Assembly: GCA_034687125.1 (NCBI GenBank)
Contig: JAQGBZ010000563.1
Span: 1-31,915, forward strand
Source of the DNA: Neelides folsomi
Lineage: Eukaryota; Arthropoda; Collembola; Neelipleona; Neelidae
Direction: 5' to 3'
DNA: 31,915 nucleotides
Part shown: in pieces, positions 10,119 to 26,393 of the stretch
Layout of the letters: each line of letters starts with the position of its first letter
Position numbering within the stretch: the first letter of the stretch is position 1
The notes under the pieces: model-generated
The model's input: the letters and a program-made list of their open reading frames with translations, nothing else
What the model was told of the DNA's origin: nothing
Database searches by the model: none
Translations under genes and position numbers: made by a program

Positions 10119-10810
10119 AGCACCTATAGAATAGGCATAAACACATATACGATAATACCTGTACAACTTATGGTTTGTTTGAGGCAACAACAAGCTAAGC
10201 TATACACATTTCGCATTTTGTTGAATCCACAAGTAGGGCACAATTAATTGAAAGACATCTTCATTTTATTCACCTTTAATCATTTAAAACGTTTTGATTT
10301 TTCGGAAACAAAGGAATTGAAAAGGTCCCTGAATGGTTCCTGAATAAAACTTGGATTGCTTGTTAAGTTGTTAATAGCTGGTTTCCGAGAAAAGGCTTTG
10401 GAGAACTTTTGTGCATCTATTCACATTTGTCTTCTGAATGAGAATGAGATATATCCAAGTTGTTTACATTATGAAAACCTGATCCCTTATCAACGTTAAG
10501 CTACAAAGCTCAGCTTTGTAAGCTGTCAAAAATGAAAATTATAAAAAATAAAGGTAATTGCTATTAGTGAAGAGTGCATTCACATTTCAAAGATTCCTAC
10601 CTACATATTTAACACACAACGAAATTAAGATTAGTTTATTCCAAGATAAAGCATGTAATTAAAGCTATTCGTGGAATCAGATGCTATGAATCCAGTTTCC
10701 TTTTTTCTTTTATAATTAACCCTTTATTGGTCATTGCCATTATCAATTGCACAATTGATTATTTGGGAGGTCGTTAAAAAATATAGGAAAAATTACAAGT
10801 TAAACAAATC
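10119..10810. other. Intergenic upstream of the transporter pseudogene
   Basis: No gene recognised. It contains a tight palindrome at 10502-10520 (TACAAAGCT-C-AGCTTTGTA). The promoter of the downstream gene, if it was ever active, would lie here, but no TATA box or initiator stands out. Confidence 0.4.
10502..10520. repeat. Near-perfect palindrome
   Basis: Nine-base arms TACAAAGCT and AGCTTTGTA are separated by a single C. Function unknown. Confidence 0.5.
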
Positions 10811-13173
10811 ATGTATTTTACAAATTACATCAAAGCATTTTTCACGACTTTATCTCCGACTTTGGAGAGTTCTGAAGAGGGAAAGAGGCGGCGGATTTCA
10901 AGATGGGCTGTTTATGAAATTGTTTACGTTCAAGCACTTTGCATGTTCCTCCTCGTCTATTCAATTTGGCCGTATTTAGAACAAGTAAACAAAAAATTAA
11001 ATACGTATCTTTTAAAGGAATTTTTATTAAGTTTCATTAATAAATGTTTTCATTAAAAATTATTCATTTATTGATATTTTTAATTATAGGAAGTTGGAAA
11101 TCCTGACAAATCTTCCTTTTATGGTTGGCTCCTCGTCGCTCATCAATTGACCCAATTTTGGGCTATTGGGTTCAAAAAATTGAAAATTGCCGTCCGGCGT
11201 TTATCTTTTGCGTTATCACACATGTATTGTACGCGTTGATTCCATTTCATGGCCCAGAAGTTAAATGGATATTTTTCATGGTTAAATTGTTATATGGAGC
11301 GTCATCAGGTACAAACATGAGATTTAAACTATATTAAGTAATCTAACACCTAACACGAATGACAAGAATAAAAACACATTTAACTCATCATCAAATAATA
11401 GAAAAGAAAATTTTCAAAATTATGATTTCAATTTCCTATTTCAATTTGTAGCGTCATTCACAGTCGTTCTTCTTTATATGGCACGAGAAACAACAAAATC
11501 GGAAAGAACATTTTCAATCATTTTATTTACGAACACTTTCTGCTGGATACCTTGCCGGGTTATGTGAGTGCAAAATTGAAATCAAAAAAGTCCAAAAATC
11601 CAAATTTTAAAATCCATAATGGAAATCTATTAATTTTAATATTTTATATTTTCAGTGATCACTCCACTTTTGACATTATTTGGTGAAGAGGGAATTAAAA
11701 TCTTTTATGGCTACAAATTGTCAATGTATACAAGCGTTGGATGGACAGGAGCTTTATTTGCTTCTTTTTCTTTTTTCCTTCTTCACCCAAAGATTTACAA
11801 TGAATGCGGAATTACCATAAAGGAACCCAAAGCTTTAATTTCAGATATGAATGAAGGTATAATAGTCAATCAATGTATGTAATATTATTTTATAATCAAT
11901 AATGAAAAAAAAAACTAATTAATATTTCTATGTATGTATATCTTATCATCTTATGTAATTTATGGATTCGTAAATTTTAAATTTTTAGCTCAATTAGAGG
12001 TACAGATAAAGAAGGAAGTTTTTAGACCAAAAAAAAAATTTTTATTTTCAGCGATTGCGATTGTTGCTGCTCAAATGGCTTCTTCAATGCATGTTTCAGT
12101 GCTTGAAACGTAAGAAAAATATATTTAATAAAAATATTTTAACTATGAAATTTGTCTATGAAATAAAATTATACAAATTCAGTTTGGCGGTTCCTATAGC
12201 AATGGACCAATTTGCTTGGTCTTCATCGTCGGCAGTTTCCCGAGTGAGTCTTTTCATGGGAATTGGTTCAATTGCTACTTGGCTCTCATTTCTCGTCTTA
12301 TATTCACTAATTAAAAGGTGAACATAATTGAATTATTAATTCATTTTTATACTCAGATAAAATTTTATATAAACACTTAACCCTTATTTATTTATATTTG
12401 AACTAATAAAAAATTCATTTTCTAGAGGACACAAAGAGAGAAAATTATTAATTCTTATTGGTTTTATCCCATTGATTTTGGGTCGTTTGTTCTATTTTCC
12501 CTATTCTGGTCATTCAATTAGCCCGCGGACTTTGGGATGTAATGTTAATGGAACGGCATTTGATGAATCTTTTTGTATGGAGCTAAATGAAGAGATTGTG
12601 ATTTTGGAACACGACTGTGATTATGAAGTTCAACCATGATGCGAAACGATGAATGCTTTGATTCCGTTTGTCGTTTACGGAGGTCACATTTTCTTTTCGG
12701 CTGGCTACAACGCTGTGGTGATCATTGTTTAATCTTTTATGACAAAGTTGTTGGGGAAACAACCAAACGTAAGATAAAAATCAAAGATTTTAGAACAATT
12801 GCAAATTCCATGTTTAACAATATGTTTGCTAAATAATATTAAATTATAGTTGTTTAACAAACTTTTTTTTTGTTTATGAATAATTTTTATGATAAATATT
12901 ATAGGGAATTGTAATTGGGATGATTTCATCTTCATCCGCACTAGAAAATATAATCAGGTATAATGAAACTCAAATTAAAACCTGCATACTTTAAATAACA
13001 TTTAATTTATTTCGTTTGTTTTTTATTATAGTTCTCAAATATTGACGGAGCTTTACACAAAATACGGAACCTATGCAACCAATCCTTATTCAATGGCTCT
13101 AATGCTATCAGGACTTGCAATTGTTTTAATATTTTACAAAAGTTTGAAAATCCCTCAAGAGAAACCAACATGA
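10811..13173 (+). pseudogene. MFSD8/CLN7-like transporter, broken
   Basis: Nine exons with consistent phases: 10811-10984, 11090-11308, 11452-11563, 11656-11856, 12052-12109, 12183-12317, 12426-12768, 12905-12957, 13032-13173. Landmarks in order match MFSD8, a 12-span lysosomal major facilitator: KRRRISRWAVYEI then YSIWPYLEQ; SSFYGWLLVAHQL; PILGYW; ITPLLTLFGEEG; LYSLIKRGHKERKLLIL; a Cys-bearing loop; GIVIGMISSSSALENIIRS; and a last span ending KIPQEKPT. Four lesions break it: a frameshift at about 11149-11153 between HQLT and PILGYW (probably a small deletion), a shift near 11536-11542 before AGYLAGL, TGA at 12637-12639 where Trp is expected, and TAA at 12730-12732 where an aromatic residue is expected. 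Splice sites are all preserved, so loss is recent. Sequencing error could explain one lesion but hardly four. Confidence 0.85.
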
Positions 13174-13380
13174 TGCCTTATTACTCTTTTGACATACAAA
13201 TCAAAAAAATTATATTCAGTTTAGAGCTTTGAAATCTTTAATTTAATTATTAATATTTCTGACTCTGACATTAAAGACTGATATTTTTATTTGAAAAAAT
13301 ATTGACAATATTTCAATTTACAACTAATTTTAATTTAATATAATTAATGAATTCTCAACATTTTAAAAATAATAGTGTAA

Positions 13381-13470
13381 TTAATGTAATATAAATTGAA
13401 AATGAATGATTAAAAATGATTAATGATTAAACAAATAATTAAATGATAACTATCACAAGTTCATACGAGC
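13381..13470 (+). repeat. Direct repeat, right copy (3' of transporter pseudogene)
   Basis: Partner of 10033-10118, same orientation. It ends about 10 bp before the left inverted end of the candidate element at 13481. Confidence 0.8.
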
Positions 13471-13480
13471 GACAGATTCT

Positions 13481-13637
13481 AATTGCCCGATATCCGATAT
13501 GATATTTACCCGATAACTCGATATACCATTTACCCGATACCCGATATTTTACATTACTTAGCCTATCAAACCTTCTATTTACCCGATATTTCTACACTTT
13601 CTTCACCCGATATACTATTTGCCCGATTATTTCGGGC
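13481..13637 (+). repeat. Left inverted end with CCCGATA cluster
   Basis: About eight copies of CCCGATA or close variants, several preceded by ATTTA, occur in 157 bp, ending with the hairpin GCCCGA-TTATT-TCGGGC (13621-13637). Only the first 41 bases have a counterpart at the right end. Confidence 0.7.
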
Positions 13638-14617
13638 AGAATTTAGTTTAAACTAATATTACTGTTTCACAATGCCATAAAGTGGTGATTTTTCTTTAAA
13701 ATAATTTATATGTCGCATCATTTATATTATTATTATTTATTGTTTCGAATTGCCACAACTCTTACAAATATACATATTTTTGTTATTTTAAGTTAATGTT
13801 ATTTTCTTACTAAATTATAAATCCTAATTGTAAGTTCGATTTTATATATTTTGCTTCATTATTTATATTAGATGAATTTGTTGAATTGTGGAAAAAAAAG
13901 TGGAACTAAAACACTTTTTTTTCTTACCTAACCTTCAATTTATATTTATCCAATTTGTTTAATATTAATTTAAAATTCGAAAAAACAATATTTTATTTGA
14001 AACTTTTTTATTAATTGCTTAATTGAAACATATTTATGTGGATTAATATATTTAATAGCAGTTTAATTAATATTCATTACATTTTATACTATAAATTGAT
14101 GAATTGAATTAATATTTTTATTTAACATATACTTATAAATAGGTACATGTAATACCCATACAATAATTATAGTTGATTGTATGCTTAAGAATAAAAAAAC
14201 TTTGATTATAAATTTTATAGATTAAATTTGTTTGCATTAAAATGATAAAATTAATAATTGATCATTTTTTATATAACTAATTTTCTAATTTTATTTAATG
14301 ATAGATTATTACAGTTAATATTAAAAATAGAATCGATTTTTAATTCACATAATTAAAAAGATAAAACACTTTACCACAGTAGCAGATAACTAAAATAATT
14401 AATCCAAATAAATATAGCTTAATTATAGATATAAATAGTATGTGGAAATATAAATTTGATTCATGCATTTAATATAGGATATAAAATAAGGCAATAAAGC
14501 TAAAACAAAACAAAAACACTAACTTAAAATTAGTTGGTATTTCTAAAGTTAGTAGTCTAAAAAGAAAATATCTATTAGAGTAAAATATAATATTTTATGT
14601 TATATTGTATAACAATA
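13638..14617. other. AT-rich 3' flank of the peptidase gene
   Basis: About 980 bp, very AT-rich, with no coding frame or repeat that I can support. It would contain the 3' untranslated part and poly(A) site of the minus-strand gene. Confidence 0.5.
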
Positions 14618-16910
14618 TTAATCATTTGATTTAATCAACCACACCGAATCCACGGAACATTTTGACCCGATTGTTTTGTGCAAAGTCATTTGTGGCTTTA
14701 ATCCATCAAATACAAACTTTTTCCCGTTGTAACAAATAATTGCATAAATATGTTTTCGGGTTTCATCATATACTGTATAGGCAAATACATCATAGGAAGC
14801 CCTTTTAATAACATGGTTCATTGGAATTTGTGAATCTGAACAATAAGAATTTGAATTTGGGTAATAACCGTGAATCGTATACATTATAATGTCAGGCAGA
14901 ATTTCATCGACAAAATTATAAGAAATTTGAACACATTCATGGCATTTCCTACAGTGGATTCCTTTTGTCACATTATTGATTTTATTTATAAAATCACTCG
15001 GGAATGAATTATAAATTGTGTCGATCGTAGCAATTTCAGAATCAATTTTCCCTTCAGCATTAGCATACTTGGCTGGGCTTCCTCTAATCTGCACAACATG
15101 GTCTACCATACAAAATCCATGGTTTGTCATGGTGCCATGAAAAATTCCCCCTCACTATGGTGAGTTTAATGTTGATTTTCCTATCTCAAGTTGGGGTATT
15201 TCTAACCTCACCATGGTGAGCAAACCTTTACCATGGTGCACCATCTCCATGGTGAACCTCACCATGGTGTACCATTTTTGATTCATGGTGCACCATCTCC
15301 ATGATGAACCTCACCATGGTGTACCATTTTTGATTCATGGTGCACCATCTCCATAATGTACCTCACCATGGTGTACCATTTTTGATTCATGGTGCACCAT
15401 CTCCATGGTGAACCTCACCATGGTGTACCATTTTTGATTCATGGTGCACCATCTCCATGGTGAACCTCACCATGGTGTACCATATTTGATTCATGGTGCA
15501 CCATCTCCATGGTGAACCTCACCATGGTGTACCATTTTTGATTCATGGTGCACCAACTCACCATGCAAATCACCCGATTTTGTATGGTGCACCATGGTGT
15601 CCAGATTTGAGGAAATTCAGCCGCATTCTTACCCCTAAATTCACTTTCAAATAGTGGGCACTTTGGATTGTAGCATATTCTTTGTTTGATAAAAGAATTC
15701 CAATGTCCAAAAGGTCCTAAACCACTTGATTGAGTTTCGCTGAGACAATTTGTGGTTTTTGATATTTTCAAACTTGTTAAATTCTCAATCCATAAAAGTT
15801 TAGCATCCTCAAACCTTTCCGATTCAATCAAATTAAAAATATCAATTAAATATGACGTTGCACAGTTGCCTTCATCCAATTTCCTTTCAATGAACTTTTG
15901 AGCCGTTGCATTTAAGGTATACATTCCATAAAGAATGTTCATGGAAGCATCAATGTTACAAGTGTTGTAAAACAAAACTTCTTCATGAATATTGCCAGTT
16001 TTAAGCTCAGCTGTGCCTCCGCTTGGAATAACCAACAATGTTATGATGGATCGAGATATTGTTGATTCTCTTTTTTGTGTTCGCTTCACAAATTTCTCTT
16101 TCTTTGACTCTGGACTACCACGTATAACTTCTATGTAGAAAAATTAACCAAATAATTCAAATTCAAATTTAATTAAATTTAATTTTCTAAATTTTGTAAA
16201 GTAATACTTTAAATATTGTTTATCTATAATTAAAATTACATATGTATAGAAGATAATATAGAAGATCTATTTTTTATTTACCCGTCAATAGATTTTTTCG
16301 CTTCAGGTTTGACTTTAGAATTGGAAGCAATGATTCATTTTCAACAATGTATCCTAGAATAAATATAATAAAATGATCTATAATTAAATTTCTATTTGCA
16401 TTGCTAATTAGTCATGATAGAAATAAAATTATGTTGATATATTAAATCAATAATTTAATTAATAATAAAAAATAATGCTGTGAATTTACCCATAATCCAT
16501 TTAGCTTGTCGTTTCAAAAACCTCCCTGGAGGTAACATTGGAGTTTCAGAATTCAAAATCCGTTTGAGAATTTTATTATAATTTTCTATACAATAAAATA
16601 ATAATAACTTTTTAATTTAAGTATTTTAATTTATATTTATTTCAATTCTAATTATTATTTAATTATTTATAATAGTATTTATCTAAAATTACAAAATAAA
16701 ATTATAAATTTATGAGTATTCTAAAAGAATACCAATCACATTAGTTGAATTGTCATTTAAAAGATGATTTTTAATTTCAAAAATTGACTTGTTCAAAATT
16801 GGAGAAAAGGGGAAAAAGTTCTCTTTCATGTATTCCGCAAATTCTTAATTAAAATATTTGTTACAAACAAACACTCCTTTGAATATCTTGGGAGAGATTC
16901 TGACTTTCCC
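14618..16910 (-). pseudogene. USP-like cysteine peptidase gene, interrupted
   Basis: Minus-strand exons: about 16910-16733, 16585-16490, 16353-16282, 16130-15598, and a C-terminal block 15130-14618; the phases of the first four agree. The first exon reads GKVRISPKIFKGVFVCN and then EFAEYMKENFFPFSPILNK after an in-frame TAA. The next two contain PPGRFLKRQAKWIMG and LLPILKSNLKRKNLL. The fourth carries a Cys box (LFYNTCNIDASMNILYGMY) and a CYNPKC pair; the C-terminal block has a CRKCHEC cluster and a His box (KHIYAIICYNGKKFVFDGL). Cys box, zinc-binding cysteines and His box in this order are those of ubiquitin-specific-protease folds. The 52-bp minisatellite separates the Cys and His halves, and the frame before 15130 is stopped (TGA), so the halves cannot be read as one protein. 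Probably a decayed copy of a multicopy family. The substrate is unknown. Confidence 0.55.
15225..15592 (+). repeat. 52-bp palindromic minisatellite, about 6-7 units
   Basis: The motif ATTCATGGTG recurs at 15281, 15333, 15385, 15437, 15489 and 15541, exactly 52 bp apart, with a first unit from about 15229. Each unit holds two perfect palindromes, ATGGTGCACCAT and CACCATGGTG. Related CACCATGGTG-like pieces spread from about 15130 to 15600. Since 52 is not a multiple of 3, each added unit shifts the reading frame of the peptidase gene it sits in. Confidence 0.92.
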
Positions 16911-16926
16911 TGTTTTCAGACTTGAT

Positions 16927-16967
16927 TCGGGTTATCGGCTAAATAGCATATCGGGTATCGGGTTACT
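16927..16967 (-). repeat. Right inverted end of candidate element
   Basis: Reverse complement partner of 13481-13521. It lies within 20-40 bp of the first recognisable coding sequence of the peptidase gene. Confidence 0.55.
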
Positions 16968-17446
16968 AGTAGTTGCCATTTAAATGTATTGTTATACAAT
17001 ATATTAATATTTTAAAAATGCATCGATATTTTGGCAATTCTCACTATATATTTAGTAATTAAAATTGCCCATTGAATCATATATTCGTAATTTTTTTTTA
17101 ATTACATGTGATGGTGAAAAATATTAATATGTAATAAGAATATAATATTTAATATAATTTTATGTCCAATGGGATAAATTAATGTGAAAAATATGCTATT
17201 TAATCGTACTTATATTGAAATCAATAAACTATTCAATTAATATGTTTAATAAATCACAAAATGAACAAAAACTTTTATTCATAATTCACAATTGTTATTT
17301 ACTATTATTTTAATATATTTTTATTGGACGATTCTATTCGAATTTTTTAAATTCAATAAAATATTTTGCTCATATAATATATTATTTATAAATTTCTATA
17401 AATTTCCTTCATTCAGAATTAAAGAGCGGAATTATAGATTTTCAAA
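16968..17446. other. Intergenic, AT-rich
   Basis: No supportable gene or repeat. The open frame on the plus strand that runs across 17292-17726 is the complement of the apolipoprotein-L-like exon and has low-complexity residues. Confidence 0.5.
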
Positions 17447-17923
17447 TCAAACGTTATTCAAAGAGTTTGAGCGACAGCGAAACAAAGCCCTTTCGTTAAG
17501 GCACAGAACAGAACGTGAGCGCATGCGTTTAGCAGGGAACGATTTATCGCCAAGTTTACAAATCTCATTTTTAATCAAATCGATGATTTTTTGTATTTTC
17601 ACAGCCAGCTCTTCTTCTTTCATCCAATCCCTGGCCAGGAATGTCAAGTCAACGACGGTGAAAGCAACTCCTAAAATAAATGTCGACGATCTGAGCAAGT
17701 TTTTCGCAATTTCCTTCCCGCCGTAAGCTGCAACTGTTCCTCCCGTTGAAAGAGCTCTTCTGCTAATAGAAACGGCGTTGAAAGCAATTGGGCTCGCAGC
17801 TGTACCAATTGTATCATAAATTTGAGCAGCCGTTCGTCCAATGAACAGTCCGCTCTTTGCTGCCGTAGTAGTAGACTTGAAAACGATACAAGGCAAGTTA
17901 CTGGTCGTCAATATTTCGATCAA
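17447..17923 (-). CDS. Apolipoprotein-L-like exon
   Basis: An open minus-strand frame of about 158 residues with higher GC than its surroundings. It has a Gly/Ala-rich amphipathic stretch (ALSTGGTVAAYGGKEIAK), a hydrophobic hairpin-like segment (FILGVAFTVVDLTFLARDW) and then a helical charged tail (KIQKIIDLIKNEICKLGDK). This succession is what the C-terminal half of the ApoL family shows, where the hydrophobic part inserts into membranes. The frame has no ATG at its start: it opens after a TGA at about 17945. A second frame just upstream reads DEKKRDIYDYYLNLTLG and would join after a 1-base shift, so the gene may be frameshifted, or an upstream exon is missing. Family call is by pattern only. 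Confidence 0.45.
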   Translation of the reverse strand: MIEILTTSNLPCIVFKSTTTAAKSGLFIGRTAAQIYDTIGTAASPIAFNAVSISRRALSTGGTVAAYGGKEIAKNLLRSSTFILGVAFTVVDLTFLARDWMKEEELAVKIQKIIDLIKNEICKLGDKSFPAKRMRSRSVLCLNERALFRCRSNSLNNV

Positions 17924-17945
17924 TTTCCCAATGTTAAGTTTAAAT

Positions 17946-18325
17946 AATAATCATAAATATCCCTCTTTTTCTCATCAAGTACTACGAAGATTGGGTTTTT
18001 TAATCTTGATTCCAAGCTAAAATTATGCTTGACTTACTTTTTCCAGTATTTTTATTTATTTTAACATAGGAAAGAAAGGGTGATAGGTAATTTGGTAAAT
18101 TAATTTGAGTATGTGGCAGTGAATTACTGAGAGCAAATTGTCCAAATGGTATGAATAGCCGATGCATGAGTTAAAATGGGGATTAATAGGTGGGATTAAA
18201 TTGACTCAGGAGTGAATTACTGGGGTATGAATTAATTAGGAGTGATTAGCTGTGACATTGTCGGGACAGTTGTCGGTTAAAAAATAGAATAATATATATT
18301 AAGCACAATTTGATACTTGTTTTGT
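17946..18325. other. Intergenic between ApoL-like exon and duplication
   Basis: Apart from the possible 5' extension of the ApoL-like frame (to about 18000), nothing is seen. Confidence 0.45.
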
Positions 18326-18484
18326 CTAAAAATTATAATTGATTGAATTACAGAAATTATTTATATAATTGACATTAATTATTATTTGTAATTATTGTAA
18401 AATTTGTGTATTTAAACTTAATTATAATTAAAAATATTTAATAAATTATTGGAAATATACTCGTTAATTTTTCTACGATTAATT

Positions 18485-24144
<5,660 letters not shown>

Positions 24145-25014
24145 ATTTATGTGTTTTAAACGTTTAGTACAAAAATCATTAAATCTCATTTAAAGAATCA
24201 AATAAATGGTAATAGTATTTTATTAATTTATATTTGGGAATTAAAAATATTTTTCCTCCAATTTATCCTCTCTAACTTTAACGATGTAATTAAAATGCGT
24301 GAAATTATGGTACACTTACAATTTTTTTAATAACCTAAATGTCCTTATTTTAGGAGGAAAACACAGAATTGAAAAAAATATATTTGTTTTTGGTTAAGGC
24401 GATCACAAAGAAGGAAATATAATTGATTTTTAAGTAATAATTTTTAAATCAATATTTCCCTATTATATAAAATATGTTGATACATATAAGGATAATTGCA
24501 TTTGCTAAGTGGTTGCTCGAAATTTTTGCCATTATCTAGAATTATTGATAAAAATTTGTTATAAATCTTAAAATAGACATTTATTTGACATTGACATTTA
24601 AAGGTCATGATCAAAAATAAATTAAAATATGAAATAATGAATACTGAATGAAATATATTAGATAGAGTATATCATGTCATATTATATATATAGGTAGCTT
24701 TAATTATTCAGCACTCGAACCGTGATTTAAACTAACTATTTCTAATTACAAAAAACATATTTCATAAATGCATATTTGAAAGTATGATATGTAGTTATAA
24801 GTTTGATTATTAATAAATGGAAAATCAATTTTTGTTCTCTTTTAATTAGAAAAGACTAAATGATATTCAAATTTTATTGAGGAGTCTACGAATTCATCTT
24901 TTGAACTTAAAACTAAAAGTTTTTAAAAGATTTACAAATTTTTAAGCAATTTTTTATATTTAATTTCCAATTAAATGACCTAGTTTGATTTTAAATTCAA
25001 TTTTTTATTTTCAG

Positions 25015-25352
25015 AAATTTCAGTATATTCATCGGCAAATAATTGGCATGGATATTCTAATAATAACAATTTTCAGAATCCCTTTATCCACGAGACGACA
25101 ATAAAAGAAGAAATAAAATATCATTTGGAGATTCATTTAAATGCTTCGGATCTTTCAAATATTTTCCTCGATGAAAGGTCAATTGAAGACGATATAGAAA
25201 TTCCATCAATTGTCAAAATTGAAAATGCTCCTAAGTTTCCTGAATGAATTTCAACCGAAATAATCGAATTATTCAATTGTTCCAAATGTGATTGGATGTT
25301 TGTTGACCTGGAATTTTTGGTCTCCGATTTGGAAAATGTTCACAAATCCTAA
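25015..25352 (+). pseudogene. C2H2-zinc-finger-like exon remnant, copy B
   Basis: After an acceptor (TTTTCAG, 25008-25014) one frame stays open with a single TGA in the middle and ends at TAA 25350-25352. It reads SSANNWHGYSNNNNFQNPF, then TTIKEEIKYHLEIHLNASDL, SIEDDIEIPSIVKIENAPK, the TGA, and finally CSKCDWMFVDLEFLVSDLEN-VH. The last part has the Cys-x2-Cys and a final His of a C2H2 finger, but the first zinc-binding His position is Asp. A fragment of a zinc-finger gene carried along with the receptor gene; the homologous piece in copy A is more decayed. Confidence 0.5.
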
Positions 25353-25392
25353 GATTCCAACAATTCCTAATTTTGTTTTCTTTGCAAAATAT

Positions 25393-25739
25393 TTATAAGA
25401 TCAAAACAGTACGTAACTCGCAATACAGTTTCTCTTTATCAACTTTAAAATATTGTTTTAAATTAATCGGAATCCAAGAGTTTACTAAATAATTGGACTT
25501 TATTAAAAATATTTAAAATTAGACTAGTCAAAAGTAAAATAGTAAAGACATTAAGAATCATTAATGTGAATCATTACTATTTGTATTTCTATAAAGCGCC
25601 ATGTTAAGTTTTTTTAAATTATTAAATTGAACCCACAACAATTTGAACATGATTGACATGTCATTCAACTTGTCTTTCAAAGACGTTCAAACTCTGAAAA
25701 TTTCAAATCAAGGAATTGGATAGATCTTTCGATGTTATA
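25393..25739. other. Intergenic, nothing seen
   Basis: Unique AT-rich sequence beyond the right edge of copy B. Confidence 0.5.
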
Positions 25740-25990
25740 GAACTAAATTTTGGATCATTCACTACTGAATGAACTTAATATTGTGACATTCGCTCGTTAA
25801 TTTACTAATTAGTGCGACGCTGAATATATTTTATTGCTATATAATAAATAAACGTAGTATTACATAGAACTATATTGTGCGACATTCATTGCTGAATGAA
25901 CTAAATAGTGCGACATTCGCTCCTTAACTGACTAAATAGTGCGACACTGAAAATATGTTATTGCTATATAAAATATGATAAATAAACGTA
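25740..25990. repeat. 127-bp tandem repeat, two copies
   Basis: Units start with GAACTAAATTTTGGATCATTC (25740) and GAACTATATTGTGCGACATTC (25867). Each ends TATTGCTATATAA(...)AATAAACGTA. Inside each unit a short motif (AGTGCGACATTCGCT or a close variant) also recurs, so the repeat has a nested structure. Confidence 0.8.
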
Positions 25991-26393
25991 TCTGGGGCAT
26001 TGTGAAACAATTTTATTAGTATATACTAAAAGCTGCCCATGTTGGAACTCTTCACACGTTTTTTTTTGTATTTACTGTAATACACCGTGGGCTGGGGTTC
26101 ATACTTCTGGCTTATCATGAGTAGTCAGGATAAAGGGAGGAGCGAAATATATTTCATTATTCCATGTTAGCCTACACAATTATTTAATAAGAATGAATAA
26201 AATAGCATTTGAAACATGAGTTAACATTTCTTCTTATATAAAATAATAAAATTATTTCATAATCAAGATGGTCATTCAAAATTTTTCTTATATAGTATAA
26301 TTAAATTGAACAATTAAAACTTAAAACGTTGATAATCAATTAGTATGTTGATTTATTGATTAAAAATAAAATGTTGGGAATTGTCTCTATGAA
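25991..26393. other. Intergenic, nothing firm
   Basis: Contains a GC-richer patch (26030-26140), perhaps an old repeat. Upstream exons of the chemoreceptor-like gene are expected here but none could be joined. Confidence 0.35.

Larger units (their letters stand above)
13481..16967. mobile_element. Candidate DNA element with CCCGATA inverted ends
   Basis: The first 41 bases (13481-13521) match the reverse complement of 16927-16967 at 34 of 41 positions counted by hand. The shared core is CCGATATG.TATTTA.CCGATAAC. Between the ends lies one minus-strand multi-exon gene for a USP-like cysteine peptidase, a class of protein that I associate with transposon-derived multicopy families in arthropods. 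No transposase with a DDE motif was found, and no target-site duplication is clear (a CTA lies just outside both ends). It could be a non-autonomous or decayed element, or two unrelated CCCGATA-rich patches. Confidence 0.45.

Noticed and set aside
12637..12639. Recoded TGA (as Trp) in the transporter
   Set aside because: The same gene also has a TAA and two frameshifts, and the intact kinase genes use TGG for Trp, so recoding is not needed.
15439..15598. His/Met/Val-rich protein tail encoded by the minisatellite
   Set aside because: It arises only from reading through the 52-bp repeat in one frame and has no counterpart in the peptidase family.
17292..17726. 144-residue plus-strand frame
   Set aside because: Its second half is the reverse complement of the ApoL-like exon and its first half is low-complexity Phe/Ile/Tyr from AT-rich DNA.
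26030..26140. tRNA or tRNA-derived SINE suggested by GGTTCATAC
   Set aside because: The B-box match is poor, there is no A-box at the right distance, and no cloverleaf could be folded by eye.
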